Shown here: one piece after another, positions 10,255-19,276 of the stretch
How the letters are laid out: every line of letters begins with the position of its first letter
How positions within the stretch are numbered: the first letter of the stretch is position 1
DNA from: Massilia antarctica
Lineage (GTDB): Bacteria > Pseudomonadota > Gammaproteobacteria > Burkholderiales > Burkholderiaceae_D
Length of the DNA stretch: 64,000 nucleotides
Assembly: GCF_015689335.1 (NCBI RefSeq)
Contig: NZ_CP065053.1
Coordinates: 5,270,001-5,334,000 of the forward strand
Direction: 5' to 3'
Notes under the pieces: model-generated
Told to the model about the DNA's origin: nothing
Databases searched by the model: none
What the model saw: the letters and a program-made list of their open reading frames with translations, nothing else
Translations under genes and position numbers: made by a program

Positions 10255-11784
10255 TTAAGACGTGAAAAATCCGGACGCCATGAGCGCGCCATATGCGCCC
10301 AGCAGGGCGCTGAAGGCCAGGCCGAGCAGGTACTGGCCGCGCCGCAGCTTGCGCCGTTCGGCATCGGTCCAGCTCATCGAGACCGTGCCGATCACGTTCA
10401 GGCCGGTGATCTCGCTCAGCGCGCTCGGGCAGACGAAGGTCGGACGGACCTGGCTGACCAGCACTGCCGCGCCGAGCCCGGCGCAGAGGGCGATGGCCAG
10501 CACGCCGCTGTAGAACAGGCGGCGGTTGGGGCCGCTTGGGGCGACCGGCATGATGGGCGGATCGATGATGCGGAACGTCATCATTTCGGTCGAGGAACTC
10601 AGGTCGCCCGACAGCTTGGCCGACTCGCGCCGTGCGATCAGCTTTTCGTAGTTATCCTTGTTGACGTCATAGTCGCGGTTGAGCTGGGCCAGCTGTGATT
10701 CGACTTCGGGCACGGCATTGCTCTGTTCCTGCAGGCGTTCCTGGCGCACCGTGTATTCGTGCACGCGCACGCGCATGGCGGCCACCTTGGCGTCCGCTTC
10801 GGTCAGGGCCACCTTGAGCTGCTGCAGCATGGGACTGTAGTAGCGGCCGGGATCGCCGTCGCGCTCGGCATGCTTGCTTTCCTCGATCTTGCGCGCTTCG
10901 AGCTGGGCCAGCAGGCGGCGCGCGGCGATCACGTCGGGATGCAGGTCGGTGTACTGCAGGCGCAGGGTGTCGAGATTCTTGTTGATCGCCGCAATGCGCG
11001 CATCGATGTCGGGATTGACGACGGTGCGTGCACGCGATCCGCTGCCGGCCGGCTGCGGATCGCCATTGATGCGTGCCTGGATCGCCAGGCGCGCCTGCTC
11101 GGCTTCGAGCAGGTCGATGCGCGCGGTGCTCAGGGCATCGCTGGCGATGGCCAACTGGGCGCCGTAATCGACGCCCTGGCGCGGCAGCAGGGCGCTGTTG
11201 CGCAGCTTGAATTCCTTGACCGTGTTTTCGGCCGCGACCAGGCGCTGTTCGTAATTCTTGATCTGCTCGTCGATGAAACGGATGGCTTGCTGGGAATCGC
11301 CCTTCTTGCCCTTGAAGCTGCCTTCGAGGAAGATGGTCAGCAGCGCCTGCACCACGTCGTGCACCTGCTTGGGATTGTCGCCGGCGTAGGTAATCGAATA
11401 GATATCGTTGGTGCTGGTGTCGGTGATTTTCAGGCGCGCCGCCAGCTCGTCGATCTGGCTTTCGCGCTGGCGCGGCGTGGTGGCGTTGACGTCGAGGTCG
11501 ACCATGCGCAGCACGCGCTCCAGGTTCGGGCGGCTGAGCAGGGTACGGCTCATGATCGACACTTGCTGCTGCACGTTGGGGATGCTGGTCATGCCCGCCA
11601 TCAGCGGCTTGAGGATGCTCTGGGTATCGACGAACACGCGCGCCGAACTCTGGTAATTGTTCGGCAGGCGCAGCACCACCACCCAGCCGGCGCACGCCAC
11701 CACCCACATGAGGCCGACGGCGAGCCAGCGATATTTCCAGATGCCCCTTGCATGCAGCAGCATCTGGCTGATGAAGTCCTCCAT
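10255..11784 (-). CDS. XrtA system polysaccharide chain-length determinant (Wzz/GNVR type)
   Basis: Inner-membrane co-polymerase of 509 residues that sets polymer length and activates the kinase. A transmembrane helix at about 20-40 (WLAVGLMWVVACAGWVVVL) is followed by the Wzz domain, a long periplasmic coiled-coil region (about 190-380) and a second transmembrane helix near 430 after a proline-rich segment (IDPPIMPVAPSGPNR), the usual hallmark. The C-terminus adds a third hydrophobic stretch. ATG at 11784 gives the canonical N-terminus; the open frame extends further upstream without family similarity. Downstream genes follow closely (kinase, glycosyltransferase). Confidence 0.92.
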   Translation of the reverse strand: MEDFISQMLLHARGIWKYRWLAVGLMWVVACAGWVVVLRLPNNYQSSARVFVDTQSILKPLMAGMTSIPNVQQQVSIMSRTLLSRPNLERVLRMVDLDVNATTPRQRESQIDELAARLKITDTSTNDIYSITYAGDNPKQVHDVVQALLTIFLEGSFKGKKGDSQQAIRFIDEQIKNYEQRLVAAENTVKEFKLRNSALLPRQGVDYGAQLAIASDALSTARIDLLEAEQARLAIQARINGDPQPAGSGSRARTVVNPDIDARIAAINKNLDTLRLQYTDLHPDVIAARRLLAQLEARKIEESKHAERDGDPGRYYSPMLQQLKVALTEADAKVAAMRVRVHEYTVRQERLQEQSNAVPEVESQLAQLNRDYDVNKDNYEKLIARRESAKLSGDLSSSTEMMTFRIIDPPIMPVAPSGPNRRLFYSGVLAIALCAGLGAAVLVSQVRPTFVCPSALSEITGLNVIGTVSMSWTDAERRKLRRGQYLLGLAFSALLGAYGALMASGFFTS

Positions 11785-11850
11785 ATCGTGTGGGTCTCCG
11801 TAAGTCGGGCAGCGATCGGAAGGGCTCCTGCCAGCTTCACTACGCGTTCG

Positions 11851-11856
11851 ATTATA
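11851..11856 (-). promoter_or_regulatory. Candidate -10 box for the chain-length/kinase operon
   Basis: A perfect TATAAT on the minus strand lies about 67 bases upstream of the chain-length start. No good -35 hexamer is seen at 16-18 bases, so an activator may be needed. The rest of the 360-base gap (11785-12144) holds a terminator and a 9-base direct repeat (AAAAGCGGC/AAAAGCGGA at about 11909-11926). Confidence 0.35.
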
Positions 11857-11946
11857 TGTCTGAGGAAACAGTAAGATTTCGCTGATCACGGGCGCGTTGA
11901 TTCCCATCAAAAGCGGCAAAAGCGGATGCCCGCGGCACCATCGTGC

Positions 11947-11982
11947 AAAAAAAACAGCCCGGTCAGGCGCGCTCCTGACCGG
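11947..11982 (-). terminator. Rho-independent terminator after the PEP-CTERM gene
   Basis: On the minus strand a 9-bp perfect stem (CCGGTCAGG/CCTGACCGG, six-base loop) is followed within 4 bases by eight T residues. It lies about 160 bases past the PEP-CTERM stop and before the promoter region of the chain-length operon, so it separates the two units. Confidence 0.8.
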
Positions 11983-12144
11983 AAAAATGCAGGCTGCCAA
12001 CGAGCCGTGCATCAGGGTCCCCGCCGGGCGTCCGGCGCCCGCATCCCCGGCCGGCGCGGACGGCGCTGCAGCGGTTGCGGACCCTGCGATGGCTTCGGAC
12101 CTCCAAGCCATCTTCTTGTTGTCTGCATCATGGCCGGATCCGGC

Positions 12145-13086
12145 CTACTTGCGGCGGCGCGCTAGCAAGGACATGCCCAAGAGGCCCAGGCCAAAGATCG
12201 CCAGGCTGCCCGGTTCCGGTACCGCCACGGTGTTTTGCAGGGCGTTGGCCAGGGTGGTCTGGTTGATCGTCAACTGGTAGGTATCGAACTTGTTGAGCCA
12301 GGGCGTGACCGCCGAAAAGCTCATCGTTCCCGGGTTGTAGGTCGACATGCCGGGGAAGCTGTCGGTGCGGCTGACATTGCCCTTGCTGTTCAGTTCGCCT
12401 GGCTGATAGGCGAACACGAGCTGTCCGGTGCTCATGTTCATGATGTTCATGGTCCACGACAGGCGCGCGATGGCGTTGGTGTCCATGCCGGCGCCGTTGC
12501 TGGCATAGGCCTGGGTGAAGGGCGTGCCGTCGAAGGCGATGGTCATGGTTTCGCCCACGCCGAGGGTGAAGTTGAATGAGGTCGAGGTACCGACATCGGA
12601 GTCGCCGGCGGCCTCGCCGTCGGTGGCCAGGGAGGCATCGGCGCGTGTTTCGGAGCGCACCCCGGCCAGTGTCGTCCCGATCGTCATGGCGCTGCCGGTC
12701 ATGTTCTGGTCGGCGTAGCCGAAGGTGCCAGGCACCGGCGGCGGACCGGAAAAGGCGGTGAAGTTGTTTTCGGCGCGCGGTGCATTGGGCAAGCCGACGA
12801 ACTGGTGCGCGACATCGGGTGTCGTGCCGCTGAGGATGCCGCGATTTTGCGGCTTGGCGGCCAAGACCACATCGTTGAGCGAAGCGGTCGCATGGGCCGA
12901 GTTGGTGCCGTCGAGCATGGTGAAATCCGTCGACTTGAAGGCGGTACCGCTGGAATGGAGCAGGCGGAAGTTGTCGATCACGAGGACGGCCTGGGCAAAT
13001 GCATCGGCGCGCGCACCGTTCATGGCGGCCAGGCAAAGGCCGGCAATCGCCGCGTTTTTCAACAGTGATGTCGGGACTAGTTTCAT
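12145..13086 (-). CDS. PEP-CTERM sorting domain-containing protein
   Basis: Exported surface or matrix protein of 313 residues, predicted exosortase substrate. An N-terminal signal peptide (KNAAIAGLCLAAMNGARADA) is followed by a Ser/Thr/Ala/Gly-rich beta-type body without a recognised enzyme domain, and the C-terminus is the sorting signal VPEPGSLAIFGLGLLGM plus RRRK. ATG at 13086 is preceded by GGAGAG. A sigma-54 promoter 71-86 bases upstream links it to PrsR, and a strong terminator follows. It may be co-secreted with the locus polysaccharide; what the body does is unknown. Confidence 0.92.
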   Translation of the reverse strand: MKLVPTSLLKNAAIAGLCLAAMNGARADAFAQAVLVIDNFRLLHSSGTAFKSTDFTMLDGTNSAHATASLNDVVLAAKPQNRGILSGTTPDVAHQFVGLPNAPRAENNFTAFSGPPPVPGTFGYADQNMTGSAMTIGTTLAGVRSETRADASLATDGEAAGDSDVGTSTSFNFTLGVGETMTIAFDGTPFTQAYASNGAGMDTNAIARLSWTMNIMNMSTGQLVFAYQPGELNSKGNVSRTDSFPGMSTYNPGTMSFSAVTPWLNKFDTYQLTINQTTLANALQNTVAVPEPGSLAIFGLGLLGMSLLARRRK

Positions 13087-13156
13087 AGTTAACTCTCCGG
13101 TGGTGATGAAGTGGGGAAGCGTCGACAGCTTGCGGCGCCGCCGTGCCTGCCTTGTA

Positions 13157-13172
13157 TGCAGCAACCGTGCCA
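13157..13172 (-). promoter_or_regulatory. Sigma-54 promoter of the PEP-CTERM gene
   Basis: The minus strand reads TGGCACGGTTGCTGCA: a perfect -24 element (TGGCACG), GG and GC separated by exactly ten bases, and a near-consensus -12 element (CTGCA for TTGCA). Transcription would start near 13145, leaving a leader of about 59 bases. This fits activation by PrsR, encoded in the same locus. The remainder of the 306-base divergent gap (13087-13392) shows no clear promoter for the acyltransferase gene. Confidence 0.7.
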
Positions 13173-13392
13173 GTCATTTTTTCTGTATTAAATCAATGGC
13201 TTGGGCATTTCAGTCCGGCAGTGGAGAAGGATTGCGGCGGGCATGCCAAAAATCCCGACGGCGCGCGTTTGTGCCAGAACAATGGCGCGTGGAACAGCGT
13301 GAACTTCCGTACGGATGGCCCTGTCTGACCTGTACAACTTTGCGGGCGGGCCGGCAGGCGGCACGCGCGACCACGTGGAAGGAAAGAGAGCC

Positions 13393-14160
13393 ATGTTTCA
13401 AGACGAGCTACCGATTGCAACATTCGAGATGCCGGCGGGCTTGCGCGAGCCGGACGGAGGCGTCGCCACGGCGACCGAGCCCGATCCGGGCCAGACGACG
13501 CAGGCATGTCATATCCGCCTGGCCAATTCAGCGGGACGGCGCGAAGCGGCCAGCCTGCTGATCCGCAAGATGTACGGCTGGCGCGGCTATGCCTGCGAGC
13601 CCAGCCTGCACCACGACCCGAACAAGGTGACCCTGTACGCCGAGACGGGCGGAATGCTGGTCGGCACCATGAGCCTGTGCCTGGACAGCGAATTCGGCTT
13701 GCCGGCCGATGACAATTTTCGCGACAAGCTCGATTCCTTGCGCCGCCAGGGACGGCGCCTGTGCGAGCCCTCGCGCCTGGCGATCGACAAGGGCGTGACC
13801 AAACGCGTGTTTGCCTCGCTGATCCACATCTCGTATCTGTACTCGCACAAGCTGCTGGGATTCACCGATTACGTGATCGAGGTCAATCCGCGCCACGTGA
13901 TGTTTTACAAGCGCATGCTGGGCTTTTGCGACTTTGGCGGCGAGCGTCCCTGCCACCGGGTGGGCGCGCCCGCCGTGCTGCTGCGCCTGCCGCTGGCGGA
14001 GATGGGCGAGCAGATCCGCAAATGGGGCGGCTTGATGGAGCAGCATGGCGAGGAGCGCTCCTTCTATCCGTATTTCTTTCCCGAGCATGACGAGCTGGGC
14101 ATCACGGCGCGCCTGAACGGCGGCTACCAGACACATGGAGGCTGCGATGCGTATTATTGA
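13393..14160 (+). CDS. PEP-CTERM/exosortase-associated acyltransferase, N-acyl amino acid synthase (FeeM)-like
   Basis: Predicted acyl-ACP-dependent N-acyltransferase of 255 residues with a GNAT/LuxI-like fold. The core (about 50-215) has IRKMYGWRGY, GGMLVGTMSLCLDSEFGL, the strand RLCEPSRLAID and the helix-strand pair ending in VIEVNPRHVMFYKRMLGF, matching FeeM-type and exosortase-associated acyltransferases. ATG at 13393 follows a weak GAGAG; an in-frame upstream start at 13315 is less likely. It overlaps the FAD oxidase start by 14 bases, so the two are translationally coupled. The product may be an N-acyl amino acid; the amino acid is not known. Confidence 0.8.
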   Translation: MFQDELPIATFEMPAGLREPDGGVATATEPDPGQTTQACHIRLANSAGRREAASLLIRKMYGWRGYACEPSLHHDPNKVTLYAETGGMLVGTMSLCLDSEFGLPADDNFRDKLDSLRRQGRRLCEPSRLAIDKGVTKRVFASLIHISYLYSHKLLGFTDYVIEVNPRHVMFYKRMLGFCDFGGERPCHRVGAPAVLLRLPLAEMGEQIRKWGGLMEQHGEERSFYPYFFPEHDELGITARLNGGYQTHGGCDAYY

Positions 14161-15838
14161 GGAGCAAAAATTCCGACACGAAGAGCGCGACCCGGCATGG
14201 AAGCGCGGCGTGCTGGCGGCGCTGCGCGCCATCGTTGGCGCCAGCCATGCCACGGACGACCCGGCCGGGTTGCGGCGCTACACCCGCAGCACGGCCGCGC
14301 GCGCCACCTTGCCCTTGGCGGTAGTGCGGCCGGCCTCGCAGGCCGAGGTGGTGGCGCTGGTGCGGCTGGCCGCGCAGCATGGCTTGCCGCTGTATCCGCT
14401 CAGCACCGGCCGCAACTGGGGTTACGGCGATGCCTGCGCGGTTGGCGACGCCCAGCTCATCGTCGACCTGGGCAGGATGAACCGCATCGTCGAGGTCGAC
14501 GCCGAACTCGGCTACGCCGTGATCGAACCGGGGGTGACCCAGCAACAGTTATCGGATTATTTAAGCGGCGAACAGCTGGACTGGTGGATCGATTGCACCG
14601 GTGCCGGTCCCGACACCAGCTTTATGGGCAATATCCTGGAACGCGGCTTCGGGCACTCGCCCTACGGCAACCGGCTGCAGCACGTGTCCGGCATGCAAGT
14701 CGTGCTGGCCAGCGGCGAGGTGCTCGCTACCGGATTTGGTCACTATGCGCGGGCGCGTGCGACCCATCTGTTTCCCTACGGCGTAGGGCCATTTCTGGAC
14801 GGGATGTTCACGCAGTCGAATTTCGGCATCGTCACGCGCATCGGCATCTGGCTCCAGCCCGCCGCCGAGTGCGTGAACCATTTTCTGTGCACGGTGTCTG
14901 AACATGAAGACATTGGGCCCGTGGTCGACGCCCTGCGCCCCCTGCGCATGAACGGCACCTTGCGCAGCATCGTCCATATTGGCAATGACATGCGTGTCAT
15001 TTCCGGTGGCCGGGTGTTTCCCCGATCTTTGGCGCCAGACCAGTCCTGCCTGCCGTCGGCGTTGCGTGGCGCCTTGCGCGAAGCGGCGGGGGCTGGCGCA
15101 TGGACGGTGTCGGGGGCGCTATACGGGAGTGCCGCGCAGGTGGCGGCGGCGCGCATGGCCATCAGGGCAGCGTTGCGGGGCACGCGCGCGCGAACGGTGT
15201 TCTTGAGCGAACGCAAGCTGCGCTGGGGTGGCATGCTGGCCCGCCTGCTGGGCGAGTCGCGGGCTGGCGTGCGCCTGCGCGCGCGGGTCGGCATGGGCGA
15301 GGCGCTGTTTGCCATGAATCGGGGCAAGCCGAACGGACGCTTCCTGGCGGGCGCGTACTGGCGACGGCGCGAGGCACTGCCGGCCGGTTTTCCGCACAAG
15401 GCCGATCCGGCGCTGGATAACTGCGGCATGTTCTGGATTTCGCCGGTACTGCCCATGCGCGGACAAGATGTGCTGGACTTGCACGCGCTGGTCGAGCCGC
15501 TGTTCGCCGCCCACGGGTTTGATTTGTTCGTCACGTTCAGCATGATCAACGAACGCGCGCTCGGCGCCGTGCTGACGATTGCCTACGACAAGGAGGATGC
15601 GGCCGAGGTGGCGCGCGCCAGGGAGTGTTACCAGGCGGTGTTCGACAGTGTGATGGAGGCTGGATACATTCCTTATCGGGTTGGCAACCAGTCGATGGCG
15701 GCGCTCGATCCGGGTGGCGATGTCTACTGGAAAACGGTGGCGGCGATCAAGGCGGCACTTGATCCTGCGGGGCTGATCGCGCCCGGACGGTACGAGCCGG
15801 GCCGCGCCAAGGGGCTGCTGGCGGGTGGCGCGGGCTGA
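14147..15838 (+). CDS. FAD-binding oxidoreductase, vanillyl-alcohol oxidase family
   Basis: Flavoprotein oxidase or dehydrogenase of 563 residues. The N-terminal PCMH-type FAD domain (about 60-250) has RPASQAEVVALVRLAA, LYPLSTGRNWGYGD, GAGPDTSFMGNILERGFG and GMFTQSNFGIVTRIG. The C-terminal substrate domain resembles 4-cresol dehydrogenase/vanillyl-alcohol oxidase flavoproteins and ends with LDPAGLIAPGRY. Members oxidise para-substituted phenols. The start at 14147 lies just after TGGAGG and inside the end of the acyltransferase gene. Coupling to an N-acyl amino acid synthase-like gene suggests it oxidises that product, possibly an N-acyl aromatic amino acid; this is inference. Confidence 0.8.
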   Translation: MRIIEEQKFRHEERDPAWKRGVLAALRAIVGASHATDDPAGLRRYTRSTAARATLPLAVVRPASQAEVVALVRLAAQHGLPLYPLSTGRNWGYGDACAVGDAQLIVDLGRMNRIVEVDAELGYAVIEPGVTQQQLSDYLSGEQLDWWIDCTGAGPDTSFMGNILERGFGHSPYGNRLQHVSGMQVVLASGEVLATGFGHYARARATHLFPYGVGPFLDGMFTQSNFGIVTRIGIWLQPAAECVNHFLCTVSEHEDIGPVVDALRPLRMNGTLRSIVHIGNDMRVISGGRVFPRSLAPDQSCLPSALRGALREAAGAGAWTVSGALYGSAAQVAAARMAIRAALRGTRARTVFLSERKLRWGGMLARLLGESRAGVRLRARVGMGEALFAMNRGKPNGRFLAGAYWRRREALPAGFPHKADPALDNCGMFWISPVLPMRGQDVLDLHALVEPLFAAHGFDLFVTFSMINERALGAVLTIAYDKEDAAEVARARECYQAVFDSVMEAGYIPYRVGNQSMAALDPGGDVYWKTVAAIKAALDPAGLIAPGRYEPGRAKGLLAGGAG

Positions 15839-16043
15839 ACCGGAAGCCTGCCGGGTCTGGCGATCGGCAGCCAGCGGCGCGGACCGGACGGATTGGCGAG
15901 GTCGGCAAACAACGCTATCCGGAAAATGGATGGAAAGAACGGCGACGATCGGCCCGGCGGGGCGGACAGGAGGTGATTGCAGCGCAATGAATTCGCGTGG
16001 CTCGGTACAGAGGCAAGCCGGTCAGGAAAAGCGGGCCGAACAG

Positions 16044-16075
16044 CCTGGCGCGGGCGCGTCAATCGCCGCGCCAGG
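16044..16075. terminator. Hairpin between convergent genes (possible bidirectional terminator)
   Basis: A perfect 10-bp inverted repeat CCTGGCGCGG/CCGCGCCAGG with a 12-base loop lies in the 317-base gap (15839-16155) between the oxidase and prsT, which face each other. No T run follows on either strand, so it is at best a weak or Rho-assisted terminator. Nothing else was recognised in this gap. Confidence 0.35.
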
Positions 16076-16155
16076 GTCGCACAGCGTGCGGTGTCCGGCC
16101 GGGCGGTCCTGATGCGGGCGAACGGTTGGCATGCACGGCTGCGCCCGGCCCGCGC

Positions 16156-18939
16156 CTACAGCGTGCGCAGCAGCGCGACGGCCTGCTCGTGATGCGCCGA
16201 ACGCTGCGGTTGAGCCAGCAAGCGTTCCAGTTCGCGCCGCGCTGCCCGTTTGTCGCCCGAGCGCGCCAGCGCCGTGCCGAAATGAAAGTGGATATTGCCG
16301 GCCGCGGGCGCGAGCGCACTGGCTTTACGCAACAGGGGGAGGGCGCTGGCCAGATCGCCGCGCTCGGCGTGGATCCAGCCGAGTGTGTCGAGCACGGCGG
16401 GATTGCCGGGCGCGAGCGCGTGGGCCCGTTCGGCGTAGGCTTGCGCGCGGCTGTCGCCGCTCTGCTGGCACGCCCAGGCGAGGTCGTTGAGGGCGATCAG
16501 GTTGTCCGGCTCGGCCTTGAGCACAGCTTCCAGATGGCCGATGGCCGCCTTGTAATCGCTTGCGACCAGCTTGCTGCTGGCATAGTACAGGCGCGCCGGG
16601 ACGTCGGCGGGATGCTCGCCGAACCAGCGGGCCATGCGGGCGTCGGCGTCGGCGGAGCGGCCGAGTTTGTTCAAGGCGCCGTGAATCTGGATCAGCAGCG
16701 CGCCGTCGGCCTGGCGTTCGAAGGCGCGTTCCCAGGCCGCGAGGGCGGCGGCGTGCTGGCCTTGGGCCGCCAGCACATCGCCTTCGAGCTTGTAGCCGTT
16801 GGGGGCGTCCGGCTTGCGCTGCTGGGCCTCACGGGCCAGGGCGCGCGCTTCCGTGAATTTCTGTTGTCTGATCAGGATATTGAGCACGCTCATTTGTGCA
16901 TCGAAGAGGGATGGATCGATGCCGAGCGCCTGGCGCAGGGAGACGAGGGCGGCTGTGTCGTCACCGCGTTCCAATTGCAGGCTTGCCATCCGGACCAGCG
17001 GCATGGGCGAGGCCGGGGCCAGTGCCGCGAGGCGCGCATAGGCATCGAGGGCCGCGTCCAGATCCTGGTTGAGCACGTAAATCTGCGCCAGCATGGCGGT
17101 CGCCTCGGGACTGGCGGGATTGGCCGTTTCCAGGGTGCGCGCCAGTTGCAGCGCCTTGGCTTTCGCGCCCGCCCGGGCGTACAGATCGGCAAGGCGCAGG
17201 GCCAGCGGCAGCGCGTCGGGCTCGGCCTGGCGGGCGCGTTCGAGCCAGGCGACGGCCTCGGCCAGTCTGCCGTCGCGTTGCGCCAGCCCAGCCAGCGCTT
17301 CGAGCAGCGCGCGGTTGCGCGGCGCCTTGGCAAGCGCCGCTTCGTAGCGTTTGCGGGCGTCGGCCGGTTTGCGCTGCGCCAGGTCGAGCTGGGCCAGGTT
17401 GGCCAGCGCGGGCAGATACAGCGGTTCGAGCGCCAGGGCGCGGTTGAAGCTGGCGCGCGCCTGGCTGGCGTCGCCGCGCGCCAGATGGATGCCGCCTTTC
17501 AGGTTCTGGACTAGGGGATTGTCGTCGCGCCGTTCCATTTCCTGCACGGCAGCGAGCGCTTTGTCCGTGTTCTTCGCCCGCAGATGGGCCATGACCAGCA
17601 ATATGCCGACGCGGGGGGCGCCGGCGTCGAGTGTGGCGGCGCGTTCCAGTTCGGCGATGGCGCGGCTGGTGTCGCCACTGCCCAGACGGCTGAGCGCAAG
17701 CGAGGTACGCAAGGCGGCGGCTTGGGGCTGAAGGGCGCTGGCTTGCTCGAAGAACGTGGTGGCGGCGCCGTATTCACGCGCGCTCAGCTTGGCTTCTCCG
17801 GCCAGGGTCAGCAGTTCGACATCGTCCGGATGGTCGGCCAGCAGCGGAGTGAGCAGGTCGAGTGCGGCCTTGGGCGCATTCGCGCGCACCTGCAGCGAAC
17901 TCATCAGCTTGGTGGCATACACGTGGCCCGGATAAGCCGCAAGAAACTTTTGCAGATGCTGTTCGGCCTGGCCGGTCGCGCCCAGCGCCGACTCCACCGC
18001 ACCGGCCAGCAGAATGGCCGGGTAGTGGTCGGGCGCCACCCGCAGCACCTGCTGCAGCGATTCGCGCGAGGCCGCCAGTTTTTGCTCGCGGAAGTCGAGC
18101 ATGGCCTGCGCGTAGGTGACTGCCAGCGATGCGCCGCTCAGCTTGCGCGCCGCGCCGATGGCGTCGCGCGCCGGCCCGAAGCGGCCGGCATCGAGGTGCA
18201 GACTGGCGACGTCGAGCCGGGCCTGGACGTTGTACGGTCGCAGGGCGAGAATGCGCTCGTGCGCGGTCAATGCCTGATCGGGCTTGCCGGCGGCGCGCAG
18301 CAAGTCGGCGTTAAAGCGCAGGCAATCGATATTGTCGGGATCGATAGCCAGCGCGCGCTGCATCAGCCGGGCCGCTTCGGCCTGCTGCTTGCCGGCGGCG
18401 GCCATGCGGGCCATGCCGAGCAGGGCGTCGGGCAGGTCGGGATGCAGCGCCAGCGCTTGCGCAAACAGTGCGCTGGCCTGGGCGCTATCGCCGGACCCCA
18501 GCAGGGCATGAGCGCGCAAGGCCAGGATGGCCGGACCTTGGGCTGGCGGGGCCGCCGGGTCTATGTCGGAAAGCAAGCGTTCATACTGGCCCTGCATCAA
18601 CAGCGACTGGCCGATGAGCAGGGGAAGTTCGGGCAGCGCCGCGCCCAGGTCGCGTGCGCGGCGCAACTCTTTTTCGGCCGAGGGGGCGTCGCCTTGTTCC
18701 AGGTAGACCTCGCCCAGCAACAGGCGCGCGTCGCGGTCGGCGCTATTTTTTTGCAGCGCATTCTTGAGCACAATCACCGCCGCCCGCGCATCCCCTTTGG
18801 CGCGCAGCTCCTTTGCCTGTTTCAGCACGGCGGCAGGATCGCTTTCTTTGCAGCCACCGAGAATGGCGGCCAACAGCATGGCAACGGCGATGGCGATGGC
18901 GGCCAAGGGCCGCGGCCAGCGGGATACAGAGCGGGACAT
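16156..18939 (-). CDS. prsT: PEP-CTERM system TPR-repeat lipoprotein PrsT
   Basis: Large lipoprotein (927 residues) of XrtA/PEP-CTERM loci, thought to act in the envelope in polymer export or protein sorting. The signal peptide ends in the lipobox LGGC (cysteine near residue 28). The rest is built almost wholly from tetratricopeptide repeats (about 20 or more units, with recurring A-x-LPE, LLGEVYLEQGD and LNDLAWACQQSGD type patterns), ending in ALVDTLGWIH-like and RREL segments. ATG at 18939 is preceded by AGGAGA; the frame open to 19290 has no coding look. It is transcribed away from the epimerase, sharing a 337-base upstream region with a 21-bp dyad. Confidence 0.93.
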   Translation of the reverse strand: MSRSVSRWPRPLAAIAIAVAMLLAAILGGCKESDPAAVLKQAKELRAKGDARAAVIVLKNALQKNSADRDARLLLGEVYLEQGDAPSAEKELRRARDLGAALPELPLLIGQSLLMQGQYERLLSDIDPAAPPAQGPAILALRAHALLGSGDSAQASALFAQALALHPDLPDALLGMARMAAAGKQQAEAARLMQRALAIDPDNIDCLRFNADLLRAAGKPDQALTAHERILALRPYNVQARLDVASLHLDAGRFGPARDAIGAARKLSGASLAVTYAQAMLDFREQKLAASRESLQQVLRVAPDHYPAILLAGAVESALGATGQAEQHLQKFLAAYPGHVYATKLMSSLQVRANAPKAALDLLTPLLADHPDDVELLTLAGEAKLSAREYGAATTFFEQASALQPQAAALRTSLALSRLGSGDTSRAIAELERAATLDAGAPRVGILLVMAHLRAKNTDKALAAVQEMERRDDNPLVQNLKGGIHLARGDASQARASFNRALALEPLYLPALANLAQLDLAQRKPADARKRYEAALAKAPRNRALLEALAGLAQRDGRLAEAVAWLERARQAEPDALPLALRLADLYARAGAKAKALQLARTLETANPASPEATAMLAQIYVLNQDLDAALDAYARLAALAPASPMPLVRMASLQLERGDDTAALVSLRQALGIDPSLFDAQMSVLNILIRQQKFTEARALAREAQQRKPDAPNGYKLEGDVLAAQGQHAAALAAWERAFERQADGALLIQIHGALNKLGRSADADARMARWFGEHPADVPARLYYASSKLVASDYKAAIGHLEAVLKAEPDNLIALNDLAWACQQSGDSRAQAYAERAHALAPGNPAVLDTLGWIHAERGDLASALPLLRKASALAPAAGNIHFHFGTALARSGDKRAARRELERLLAQPQRSAHHEQAVALLRTL

Positions 18940-19063
18940 GGCATTCTCCTGACGGGCCAGGGTACTGGCATCCCTCTCAGAGTAGGGAGTCGGTAAGGCA
19001 AGTCCTTGTGTGGCATCAATATTTTTCATTTGTGGAAATATCGTTCTGATCCGCATGAAATTG

Positions 19064-19084
19064 CTGTAAATCAAATGTTTACAG
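19064..19084. promoter_or_regulatory. 21-bp dyad CTGTAAA-N7-TTTACAG between prsT and the epimerase
   Basis: A perfect inverted repeat with 7-base arms lies about 125 bases upstream of prsT and 192 bases upstream of the epimerase start. It resembles an operator or an enhancer site for a bacterial activator, and it is close to TyrR/PhhR-type TGTAAA-N6-TTTACA boxes but with one extra spacer base. The rest of the 337-base gap (18940-19276) holds no other recognised element. Confidence 0.4.
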
Positions 19085-19276
19085 GCGGCGCTCCGTAGAA
19101 TTTCCTTGGACGCCATCGTGTTGCGGGACCCGGTCGTGCAAGCACGAGTGCCGCTGTCGCCGGCGCGGTTCGCCGGTTTTCCGATCATTGGCGCGACGTC
19201 GGCCCGGGCCGATGCGATGCCGCAGTACGCTTCAGGCGCGCCACGACGGCGCGGCCTGTCCAGTCTGGAGACCTTG

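Noticed and set aside
16140-17514. Long plus-strand frames opposite prsT
   Set aside because: Shadows of the TPR repeats; composition is repetitive and no ribosome sites fit.
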